From the NCBI GenBank assembly GCA_905250025.1, contig CAJNOJ010000216.1:114214-178213 (forward strand): DNA of 64,000 nucleotides, in the 5' to 3' direction. This stretch comes from Adineta ricciae (taxonomy: Eukaryota; Rotifera; Eurotatoria; Adinetida; Adinetidae). The notes beneath the pieces were generated by a model. It did no database searches and was not told the origin of the DNA. It saw nothing but the letters and a program-made list of their open reading frames with translations. Position numbers and translations under genes: made by a program. Below are positions 12,717 through 23,900 of the stretch, one piece after another (the first letter of the stretch is position 1; each line of letters begins with the position of its first letter).

Positions 12717-13936
12717 ATAACCCATTATGAGAACACCACCATTTTCATACCACTAAAGGAACGTCAATGAACTATTTGTTCATACGCTATTGATCGCATA
12801 CGACTTACTTGTCGAAGGAATTGCTCACGACCTGCTATTCGAACATCATCGTTCGTAAATAAATAGATATTAATTTTTGGTTCAAGGTCATGTAGCCAAT
12901 GATGAAACTCATTCTTCCAACTAAACATATATGAAATACAGGGAACTAATTGACAATGAATCATACTTGATAGCTGTATTGACAGGACATAGAATGAGTA
13001 CTCGTTTCATACGCGTTAAGTTCGAATGTCGGAAAAGTGTATGAAGCAATACAATTGTTGTGAAAGTTTTGCCTAATCCCATACAATGAGCGAGAATAGC
13101 ACCCGAGCCGCCTTGATCTTGTTGAGTTTTATGGTCCACGCTAGCGGCAATTTTTTTTGTTGATTCGAATACTTGATTCCATAGAAATCTGACGCCGTCA
13201 ACTGTTGACAGAAGAAATGCTTTCAAATTTCGTTTATCAGATGAACTGTTTACCTTGATGAGCTTTCATCTCTATAACAAGATGTATAGAAACATCAATG
13301 ACTGGATCGTTTTCAAGTAATAGTTCAAATTGGATTTCTTGATAGAGTTTAAAAGTCTGAATTAAATGACCATTGTATAACCATTGTTTGCGATTACGTT
13401 CAACATCTGTTGAGTTTAAACAAGGACCAAATTCAACAATTTCATTGTTGAACTTCTGTGGGTTTCTATCTACAATCTCATTTGAGATTACTTCTAAATA
13501 TTTCAAAGAATAGGAACATTCAAGTGATTATGAATGATAATCATACGTTCACAAATAGTCTCATATGTCTCCGTTTTCATTGTATTAGTGTCTGAACCGT
13601 TTGACGAATCGAAAGGTTCTGTTTTCAATCGCTTGGCATTAGGATAAAGCAATGTCTTCTGGTAATCATTCATACAGGGAGAAACAACTCGATTCGACAG
13701 CGTATTTCTATTCGATAAAGTCGGCACAAAGAATGAATTCGAACTTTCCAGCCTGGGAGTACGACATAAATTCGAGAGGTTTACAAATGAAAATAGACTC
13801 ACGTGGGAAGAATAGATGGTGTCGCTGTGAACATCCTTCGAGCTAATTGCTCAAAGTCGATGGGATCAATTCCCAGTGTATCATGCACCTGATCGGTCAT
13901 ATACTCGTATTTGCTTATTTGACTTTCATACTGCAT
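10333..13936 (-). CDS. ATRX-like SNF2-family chromatin remodelling ATPase
   Basis: I could trace 16 exons (5' to 3': 13936-13803, 13752-13547, 13493-13254, 13201-12967, 12920-12809, 12752-12596, 12540-12483, 12434-12295, 12241-12053, 12004-11918, 11862-11813, 11759-11520, 11463-11112, 11059-10922, 10866-10612, 10556-10333). All introns are GT-AG and 46-61 bp, and phases match throughout, giving 938 aa. Helicase motifs in order: Walker A in [13 protein letters not shown] (Lys ~238), DEGH (~376), [29 protein letters not shown], and [11 protein letters not shown] (~738-748). The [10 protein letters not shown] start and the [18 protein letters not shown] tail point to ATRX rather than RAD54 or ARIP4. 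No ADD zinc-finger domain is visible before the ATPase. Acts on nucleosomes in the nucleus (family knowledge). Confidence 0.88.
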
Positions 13937-14696
13937 TGTCGAAGATTCTCTGTATATATCAGTATACAGACACAACGTTAATGAACTTCCTTATATGTTT
14001 GAGAGTGTGAAAATGAATGACATTGTGTCGGCGTATTGAAATAAAAAGGGATGTATTTGTCGGTATTTTCCAACGCACTGTGCATATAAAACTACAGAAC
14101 AGAACGAGAAAAAAACCAAATAATAAGGCGACTACCTAGAGGGCTTCCTCCCATCGCTGATTTTCATACCATTTGAGATAAAGAACATTCTCATTTATAA
14201 AAATGATTCAGTCTCGGAAAGAAATACTAATGTTCGCTATATAATTTATCATTACCTGACATGTATGTTATTCATTCTCATGTGATTTTTTTACACTTGT
14301 CGCATATTGATTGGTTTACTTCTTGAAGAATCGAATATGGAGAAACACAAGAAAAAAAGAACAATAATATATAGTTTTGCGACTCTCTTGTAAGCTCAAC
14401 TTATAAACTGCTAACGATCCGTAGGTATATTCTAGAACTTATTACAGTCAAAAATGAATGCAACGTAATAGGTGGTACAAAAAAAAAACACCGACTGCAA
14501 TGTTATTGACTTTCGATAGCGAAGAAACACGTCGTACCACGTTGTTCGTCTTTCTTCTTTTCTTGCGCAATCACTAAAGAGAATTTTGTAATATCATGTG
14601 TCACTATACTCTTTGGCTTTTTCTCTGTATATATGTGTACGGTTGGTTTTCGAAACTAGCAACAGCAGTTCGATCGCAATCATAGAATAATTGATA
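13937..14696. other. intergenic region between divergent genes
   Basis: About 760 bp between the helicase start (minus) and the dioxygenase start (plus). No coding signal. A TATATA tract near 14626 could serve the plus-strand gene. Nothing else seen. Confidence 0.4.
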
Positions 14697-15793
14697 ATGG
14701 CAAATGCACAAGGGGATATTCGAGATGGAATGGAGCTCGACCGCTCAGGAATACGAGTTGATTATCTGACGGCTCCACCACGGTTCTCTTGTCAAGATCC
14801 GCAAGCATTAGCTGAAGGTCTACGACACTTGGAAGAACATGGTTACACAGTTATATCTGATGTCTTAGACGAAGCTGAAGTGAATACAGCAAAGAATCTT
14901 ATTTGGCAGCATTTAGAAGGCTTGAAGCTCCCATATAAAATCAAACGAGGTCAAATTCAAACATGGAATACATGGCCAGGTAGACATGAAGCGGGTATTA
15001 TCGAAGATTTTGGTTCGGGAAATTCGCAAGCACAATGGTTTATACGTTCGATTCCAGCAGTAAAAGATGTTTTTGCAGCGATATGGAATACTCGTGATTT
15101 ATTGTGTTCAATAGATGGTATTGGTATTTTCAGGCCATGGCATTTAAATCCACAAATACTGCGTGAGTTTTGCATGATATTTAAAAAAAACAATCATATA
15201 TTTTCTTTGTAGAGAGCAATACAAACTCATGGAAAACTGTGGGAGCTAACTGGCACGTTGATCAAAGTCCTGTAACAAAACCAAATCGAGTTTGTGTGCA
15301 AGGTATTGTTAATCTTTTACCTGCCAATGAAACCACAGGTGGATTGATGGTTATACCTGGTTCGCATAAGCGTTTTCACGAGTTACTTTCCGTATGGAAA
15401 AAGACGGGTAACAATGCAAAAATTCCAGTCTACCATGAGATTTTGCAAGATGGTTATGGCTTATTAATTCACGCTCAACCAGGAGATTTATTATTATGGG
15501 ATTCGCGAACCGTTCATTGTAATTCGCCTTCGTTTGTTACACCACAACGTCCGGCAAATAATAATCAACCAGCAAATCTATTAAGAATGGTTAGTTATAT
15601 TTGTATGACGCCATTATCATTTGCAGAAAATCCCGATGAACTAATTGAACGTCGACTACATGCATTCCGTTACCGATTAACAACGTCTCATTGGCCACAC
15701 GAATTTCAAATCATGGGCGGAGACGTATCGAGAGGGGAAAATACTATTGAGCTGACAGACTACCAGAGAAGTCTTATTATCGGAACTGACTGA
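14697..15793 (+). CDS. phytanoyl-CoA dioxygenase (PhyH) family Fe(II)/2-oxoglutarate oxygenase
   Basis: Two exons, 14697..15162 and 15213..15793, with a 50-bp intron; phases agree and give 348 aa. Met at 14697 is preferred because no upstream in-frame ATG exists. The double-stranded beta-helix has the metal triad: His170 and Asp172 in NWHVDQSP and the distal His257 in LLLWDSRTVHC, with the Arg of DSR nearby. TGGLMVIPGSHKRFH is the usual PhyH segment between them. Such enzymes hydroxylate fatty acyl-CoAs or diverse small molecules using 2-oxoglutarate and O2; the substrate here is unknown. No signal peptide and no peroxisomal SKL-type C-terminus (it ends IIGTD), so a cytosolic role is likely. 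Origin by transfer is possible but not shown. Confidence 0.85.
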
Positions 15794-15941
15794 TCATTGA
15801 TCTTTCTTATTTGTGTTCAAATACACAGTTGATTCTTCGATACACAGCGATAACTCACGTAACTACGGGAGTATTTGCACTGGGAATTTACAGTCGAAAT
15901 CTTTCATTAGAACGTCATTTATATATGCGTAGTGTAAAAAG

Positions 15942-16160
15942 CTATTGATGCGCATCAACTGAACTGACATCAGTAGATGAAACAATATCTGTTTCATCAA
16001 TTGAAGGAAAGTCATCATAATAACTTGGTTGGATAAGCCAAAACCATTAGCTCAAATAACATTTTCCTGTTATCAACATCGAAAAGACGAGTCAAATCCA
16101 AATTTGATTGAACATTTTGGAAATGACCCAGATGTTGGAATTATTTTCTATTGAAATTAT
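15942..16160 (-). pseudogene. short coding-like remnant with a frameshift
   Basis: On the minus strand, two overlapping frames look protein-like. One reads ...LTRLFDVDNRKMLFELMVLAYPTK (upstream part). The other, one frame over, reads WFWLIQPSYYDDFPSIDETD and runs to a TAG at 15944-15942. They could be one exon split by a frameshift, left from a gene downstream of the F-box/LRR gene. No family was recognised. It could also be chance. Confidence 0.3.
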
Positions 16161-16360
16161 TATAGTTTTCTCTAGTTTAACATTGCATTGCTCATCATCA
16201 AATCGTAGCAGTTCATGACGTTCAACATATAAGGTACAGTGTGCATAACAGTATACCCACTAATGAATGATGATAATCAATCATTTCCACATAAAGCTGA
16301 ACTTATTTATTATGCAATCGATAACTGTTGATGAAATACAAAAAAAGGCAAAAATAAATT

Positions 16361-18058
16361 TCAAAGCCAACATTCATCTACACAACCGAATTCGATAGCA
16401 CTGAATTGTGTTTGCATAAATGGTGATACTGCACTAGAAGAACGAAAATCATCCTGATCATGAGCATAAACTTTTATTGAAGTATTTTTTAGTAGATTAT
16501 GAATAAGCTGTTTTTCGGCGGTACTAATTCGATTATTATCGATAGCTAATATCTTCAATGTCTATATTGAATAATAATTATAAATATGGAAGAACGAAAA
16601 CAATGTACCATCTTACTGTATTGAAGCCACGGAGTAATACACTAACTAAAACATGTGCTCCTATGTCACCGATAGCGTTTCCTCCAAGATCTAATTCTCT
16701 AAGTGTCTATGTTAAATATAAACAATAATCATCGCCATATAAACGGCAAAGATGTTCTTACGGTATTAATCTTTAATGTATCAACGAAATGCTGTGCTCC
16801 TTCATAACCAATATTAGCCCATCCAAGATGAAATTCAATGAGTGTCTGCAGCATAAATTAGTTCAATATGGAAAATAGGGATAGAAGTTATTCCATACTT
16901 TATTAGTTTTCAATACATTTGCAAAATATTCTGCTCCCTGTGAACCCATGTCGTTGACATTGACGCACAAATCTTCCAATGTCTATTTTATAATGAAAAT
17001 TTATCTGGGATAAGAATATAAATGCTTATACCGTGTTTATTTCTAAAGCATTCGCCAAACATTGTGCACCTGGACGACCAATTTCATTTTTTGCAAGATT
17101 CAGCTTTTTAAGCGTCTATTTTAAAATATAGATAATCACAGGAGAACAGCGGATCCTGAGAGATTATACGAGCGATCAACATTCATGGAAGACCCTAAAG
17201 ACCTGTCATGTTCCACAGAACTTCGAAAACTCTGTAGGATTTGTATATAATTTGCTTTTCGCTACCTTAAATTCATCAGATAAAACAGCTAAGTATAGTG
17301 ATATTGGTATAATTTCTATCTTCTTTTCGTTTCTTTATATTTATTGTTTGTAATTCTATGGTTGTATCGATTTTTGAACACAAATTTCGCGTGACGTGAT
17401 CCTCTATGAATTCTGCTGTATCTCACGATCTAATTATGAAAATGTGCTTTCCCTCTTGACAACAATAGCGAATAGAAAGAAAACATTTTTAGTACCGTAT
17501 TAATTTTCAGTGCATCAGCAATATATTCTGCACCTTGATTGCCAATGTTATTATTGGTGAGAGTCAAATCTTCAAGTACCTAATTTACATAATAAAACAC
17601 GTAATAAACGTGAAGAAAGATTTTCATACCATATCATTCTGCAATGCATTAGCCAAATATTTCGCTCCTTGAGCACCGATTTTGTTTTCGTTAAGGTTAA
17701 GTTTTGTAATCGTCTACATATTCAACCAAAATATGGAGAATATCTAATACATAATGTCTTACCATACTTGTTTTCAATGGATAAAGTAAATATTTTAAAG
17801 TCTCATGGGTTATCTTTTCGTACGAGAGTCTGATTTCAGTACATGTCTGAAATTATTCAATTCTTGTCGAATTTAAGAAAAGAAATTCATCTGAAAAAGA
17901 TTTACCTTGAAGCGATCATACGTATTAATAATTTGATTGAATCGTGTACAAACACCATAAAACGAAAGTAAAATTGTTGGTACATCAAGATGATCGAGAA
18001 TACGATAAATAAGTTCAATAGGTAATGTATGAAGAGCTGGAGTGTTAACCATTTCCAT
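16361..18058 (-). CDS. F-box protein with RNI-type leucine-rich repeats
   Basis: Nine exons traced with matching phases: 18058-17906 (F-box), 17846-17763, 17713-17630, 17579-17496, 17115-17032, 16982-16899, 16845-16762, 16706-16617, 16561-16361; 315 aa. The first exon encodes LPIELIYRILDHLDVPTILLSFYGVC, a typical F-box that would bind Skp1 of an SCF ubiquitin ligase. Each following exon is 84 bp (one is 90) and encodes exactly one ribonuclease-inhibitor-like repeat of 28 residues, TLxxLxLxxNxIGxxGAxxLAxALxxNT, all in phase 0. The intron between 17496 and 17115 is 380 bp against ~50 bp elsewhere. Probably a substrate adaptor; the target is unknown. An upstream exon before 18058 is possible. 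Confidence 0.78.
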
Positions 18059-20988
18059 CAATAACGAAGAAGAAGACAATCGTTTTTGTATTCAACAAAA
18101 TATTTTGTCACGTATCGCAGTGAATGTATTGTTTATCTGGAATAAACGAAAATGAGTCGTCTAATAGAAAAACCTCAGCCAATATATGAAATCAAGAGGG
18201 GAATATTCTAAGATTGCGTGATAAAAACAATGACTACATGGAATATGCCTTTTGGTTTATTCCCAAGGAAGAAGAAAAATAAAAGTGACATCTGTAGAGA
18301 GAACATTATCAATGGTGATGCTTATATATATATAGTTAAAAATTATACTCATACGTTGAACTTCAAATATACCTAATTCTATGATGTTGATATCAATTAT
18401 GTGACACGTTTTTACGTACATTTATGCTCTAATTTTTGTAAAATATTACAGTGAAAATTTCTTTTTCATATAAGAAAACATAACAATGATCGAGTCGATA
18501 TTTGTAAAACACTTTTCTTTTGTATTTTCGAACAATCCACACATAGAATTTCACCAACCACGATATGACAATCTACGATAAACAGGTATTAAATCATTTA
18601 TACGAACAATCTTTCAGGACCAAAAATATCAATAGAAATCCACTTTATAACTACTAATTTCGGTTGTCTATTAACAAGTTTTGAACATGAGCTCAAAAAA
18701 ACTTGGGAATTATGCTTCGAAGGTGCACATACTCTCAGATCTTTACATTCTACAATTAAAATATGGATTTTCAGCAAAAACATTTTGTAAAACCATTTGC
18801 GAAGAAATGATGCGCGTGCTCCAGTGTTCTCATTTCGTTTTCTTACGGCATACACAGAATGAGTGAAACGTATCTTTTATGAATCTTTTCGAAAATACAT
18901 AAGCAGTCAGGAGCGGTAAAGAAATAAACGAAGTGTTATACGCAGATATGTAGTGTAATGAACTGACTATGCAACTGTAAGTTTTTTATTATATAACAAT
19001 GCAGTATAAACAAAATATAAAGTTTGCATCTCTTAGCTTCTTTTCTTGATGCGGTGAAACTGGTTTTTGTTCGAGCGCGCATCTCGTGAATATTCTCATA
19101 TTACATCATCTCGTTTTGTCGTAGATATTCGTTATCGGATAACGATAGAATCATTTGTGAGACACCTGAGTGCGTTAGTGTTAACTGATGGATATTTTCC
19201 CAATCTTTCTCGATTGGATATGGAGATAATTACATAATACAAGAGCTCTCGACTGAGAGTGGATATCGATCATCAATGGATGGAAAATGAGACGTGACGA
19301 AGAGTCCTGCACATGAATTAAGCAGATCAGAAATTATACCTTACTAACTGCGCAAGAAAAACGAAAAATCATATTTATTGTCTTCTGTTTTTTCCTTAGA
19401 CAAAAGACGTATAAATCGTTGAGGAACGCTACCGATTAGTCGATCGGAATGATAAGTTCGATGGGATTCTTCCTTACTTTGGGTATAAATGAAGAATTAT
19501 ACTATGAAAATCGAGACCGTTTTCAAACAAAATTTGTTCCCTCGATTGAAAGGGCGGTCCTATAAAAAAATAGTTTGTCCGTGTTAGAATCAGAGACCAA
19601 GACTTATTGAAATTCTCAGAACTCGAAGATACACCTCTTAGGGGAGGGATCATGGTGGTAGTTGTTGGTGTGGGATGAGAGACGGAGATCAAAGGACCTT
19701 GATCTTGATCACGTCAAAGATAGAAAAACATTGTTTTAAGCGGGTCGAAGGACCAGAAACGTTTGGCCGTAATGTAGTTAGGGGTCAATTTAAAGCAAAC
19801 ATATGCTCGCATAAGAAAACTTAAATCCTCAAGACCTTCTTGCTATATTATGTAAATAAACTTTGATGATGAAATGTAAACTGATCGGCTAACAATCATA
19901 GTGGATAAAAACGAATATAGTAAGCTGAATGACTGGGGCAGGCTTTGGAGTGGTTAGTCGAGAGTGGCGCTCCGTGAGAGCGCTGATGAACGACTAGCTG
20001 CTCTCGTTGGCACTTCGCCTTACACCAATGAGGAAAAATTGAGAAAGTTCAGGCTAGGATGAAACAGTTATCGTTTCGTTGGGATAATGACTTTTATCAA
20101 TTAAGAGTAGTCGATAAGTAAAGAACAAGGGGTACGGTAGTAAGAACTCATCAAATTTGTCCGTATAAGACTCGAAATGATATTCTTGGGTGCATGTTTT
20201 TGTATTGGTTATCTGAAAAATATTCTATAAAAAAAGTTTCTATGTTCAACTAATTTTTCAGGTGCGAGTTATACAATTCATCCTCGACGAGTATTATTTA
20301 TACAGCTTATTATGAAAACTGTCAAATAGTTTCTGTGGCCATATAAAATCCTATATTGTTTGAATTTGTTCTGATGTCAGTAAAAGGGTGATAAGCTAAA
20401 AAGACGGTTATAACCCATATGTAAGAATACAATTTGAGTTATTATGAATGAATTTACGGGCAGAAAACATTTTCCAATGCCAGCTATTCAGTCGAAGCTC
20501 AAGCGAGTCGACCTCGACGAGTGTTACTTATCTCATCGTAGCAGAATATGAAATCTTCGATTTTTCTCTTTGTATTTATTTCCAAATTTTATGTCAATTA
20601 ACCATTTTTGTTCTCATCGAGGTATGTTCTTTTTAGATATCATGCGCCCTTTCATTACAAAAATGACATAGGGATATATGTTCTCGTTGATAAATATCGA
20701 CTGATAAATATTTTGCTATGTTTCTCTATGATAGTCGCGGAAATAAAAATAATTAGGCCAACTGAAAGTGAACAATCTGTTAAATTATGTAATTATATAC
20801 AAGAATCGGCGTATCTTGGTGTTTCTACATAGAACAACAGGCTGATATGGCTAAAACTATTTGCTATTATCTATTATTTTATCGTGACATTTGATATGTT
20901 AATAAATTTTGTCAGTTTTGAAAAATCTGCAGAATAGCTAAGCGTATTATAATTACAATATTCTGTGCTTTAACTCATTCAGTTAAAG
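18059..20988. other. long intergenic region, no confident gene
   Basis: About 2.9 kb of AT-rich sequence. A minus-strand open stretch at 18598..18855 (ending ..KWISIDIFGPERLFV) has weak protein character but no recognisable family or neighbouring exons. The GC-richer patch at 19925-20030 contains short inverted repeats but no tRNA or ribozyme core that I could fold. No RNA genes found. Confidence 0.45.
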
Positions 20989-23900
20989 ATGCAACTGATA
21001 CAGTTGTTCATATTTCTCTCTATATTTCTCGTTTGTTATTCTCGTTATTTGTTTTATGATACAAATAATGAACATGCATTTGACTGTTTATACGCTCATA
21101 TACAAGATTTTCATGAAGTCAAAAATGGAGTTTATCTTACATTTGATCATCTATTTCCTTATTGCCAGCGAATAGATAAAAGCGAAAAACCAATTTTCAT
21201 ATTAGATGAAAATGTAAAAAACAGAATAAGTTTTCAAGAATTATCAAGAAATGGAATAACGAGTTCACAATTATTGGATTGGTCCATTCCAGTTGATATT
21301 GCCGAAGAATACGCAATCAATGGAGAAAATTCGGATAAATTTATTTACAATTGTTCATCTCCTTGGTTTGGTTCAACATGCCAATATCAATTAATTAATG
21401 ATCAACAAATACCATTTGGTGAACTTGTTCGTCTCACATTTCTTCAACGTGAATCACCATCGTTGGATCTCGATTTTCCTGTTGGTACTTGTTATCCATT
21501 CTTGAAGAGTTGCATTCGTGGTCCATTTCCAATGTGTCTTGATTGGCGTGAAATCTGCGATGGTGTTTATGATTGTGTTCATGGGGACGATGAAGAATTC
21601 TGTTATTTGTTAGAACAGAACCACTGTTCAGAAGATGAATTTCAGTGTCGTAGAAGCAAAGAATGTATTTCACAGATATTTGTTGATGATTATGAAGCCA
21701 GCTTTGATTGTCTCGATGCCACTGACGAAAGTGGATATGGCTCACTGGAATTTGGAGAATTGTGCATGACTTTTCCGACATTTGATTGTGAAGAAATGTG
21801 TCGTGAAGCGGATCGTTCTTTTCCTTGTGGTGATGGGCAAATGGCTCTATATCTAACACCTCATTTTACTTCCTTCTGTGAAAACTTACGCGATCGATAC
21901 ACGACTATCGCTCTATTCACTTCATTCGATTATATTTCCAGCTCAGCATGTCGACAACGACTCATTTGTTTAGTACGACCTGATAAAATCAAATTTCTTA
22001 TACACTCACAGGATCAAATTCGTTGTCAATTGCCTTTAGATTATTGTCCGTTGGAATGGCTCGTTTTTCCGGAGTATCCAATACTTTATTCGCTGTTCCA
22101 ATTTGTTTATCTAACAAATCGATCGATATCTTTATCAACAAATGATATTACACCAGATTTTATTTGTTTCAATGCAAGTCGATGTCCGAAATATCTGTTT
22201 TGTTCGGTGGATATTGGAATGAAAAATGGATATCATTGTTGTCACACTAGTAATATGACTCGCTGGAAAATAGATATATGGGAGGAATCTCCGACTATTT
22301 TTGGACATATTCTCGAAGACTGTTTGAAAATTACTCGAGATAAAGAATTTTTATTGACCGCTGAAGAGACAAGTTCTTCTATAAATATCAATAATCAATG
22401 GATTAACTTACATAAAACATACCCGTTCCCATATACGTGTGATGGTCATCGTCATATATTGGATGATGACGAAACAGATGAAACTGATTGTTATCTTTGG
22501 CCATGCAATAATCCATATACTCGATGTAATCGGCGTTTTCAATGTTTGAATGCTATCGATGAAAGTAATTGCTTGTACAGTTCATGTGCACCCAATGAAA
22601 TCCGTTGTGATGACATGGCACAAGAGATTAATGGCTTGTCTTATTGTTTGCCCGTGTCGAACTTAGCCGATGATTATACACAATTTGATCCATATAAATA
22701 TTATCGTCTTATACATTTAAGTAATGAAACAATCGGTGATCTTGAAAACTATTTGTTTTGGAATCAAACCAGATGTATTACTATCAAATATTCTGACCAA
22801 AATCGTTTAATTTCATTGGTGGGAAATAATGATGATTCTTGCGTAATGCCAAGATATCTAACATCTTTTATTCCCAACACAATTATAGTAAGCAGAAACA
22901 AAACAGCGCTGTGTAAATCGGGCCCAATTCTTACGGATAACTTTTATAAGCAATCTCCGTATCTTCAATCATCACGTCTAGGTTATTTTCCATCAGTTAT
23001 TCCTCAAGTTGCTTATCGATCAACAGAAATTCAATCAAGTCAACCAACTCTTCTCGATCTTCGTTCAGATGATTTCGTTAATTGGTATTGTAATCGAGGA
23101 TTTCTCATTTTTTATCAAAATAATCAAACGACCAAATGTCTTTGTCCTCCAAGTTACTTTGGTTCACGATGTCAATGGCAAAGTCAACGTGTTAGTCTCA
23201 CACTTCAGTTGAAATATTTCACTTTTACCTATGAAATGCCCATTTTTCAAATAATCTCAATGCTTATTNTCATTTTTTATCAAAATAATCAAACGACCAA
23301 ATGTCTTTGTCCTCCAAGTTACTTTGGTTCACGATGTCAATGGCAAAGTCAACGTGTTAGTCTCACACTTCAGTTGAAATATTTCACTTTTACCTATGAA
23401 ATGCCCATTTTTCAAATAATCTCAATGCTTATTGATGATCGAGGACAAATTAGCCCATATGATGAACAAGTAATTCATTTACCAAAACGTGATTGTGGAA
23501 CCAAATATCATTTTTATTTACTTTATCCATCAAGACCAAAGGATTCCTCACTGAATTATTCAATTCGAATTGATGTTTTCAATCGCATAACTTTAACACA
23601 TTGGACAAGTTGGCTTTTACCAATCCCATTTCCATTTCTTCCCGTCAATCGTTTTGCTGCACAATTAGTCATTCCTTTTAATTCTCAACAAATTGCATTG
23701 TCGTGTCCATTGTCATGTGGAAAATATGGCAAATGTCTCAAATATGTCAACACAAATTTCTCATACTTTTGTCAATGTGATTCAGGTTATTCAGGATCAA
23801 ATTGTCAATTGAATCATAATTGTTCTTGTTCGTCTGATTCATTTTGTCTCAGTTCATCCATTTGTATTTGTCCATTATACAAATTTGGTTCGAAATGTTA

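Noticed and set aside
19925..20030. Possible hammerhead ribozyme (CTGATGA near 19981) in a GC-richer patch
   Set aside because: CTGATGA is present, but no GAAA follows a stem II and no cleavage triplet fits; only ordinary short inverted repeats remain.
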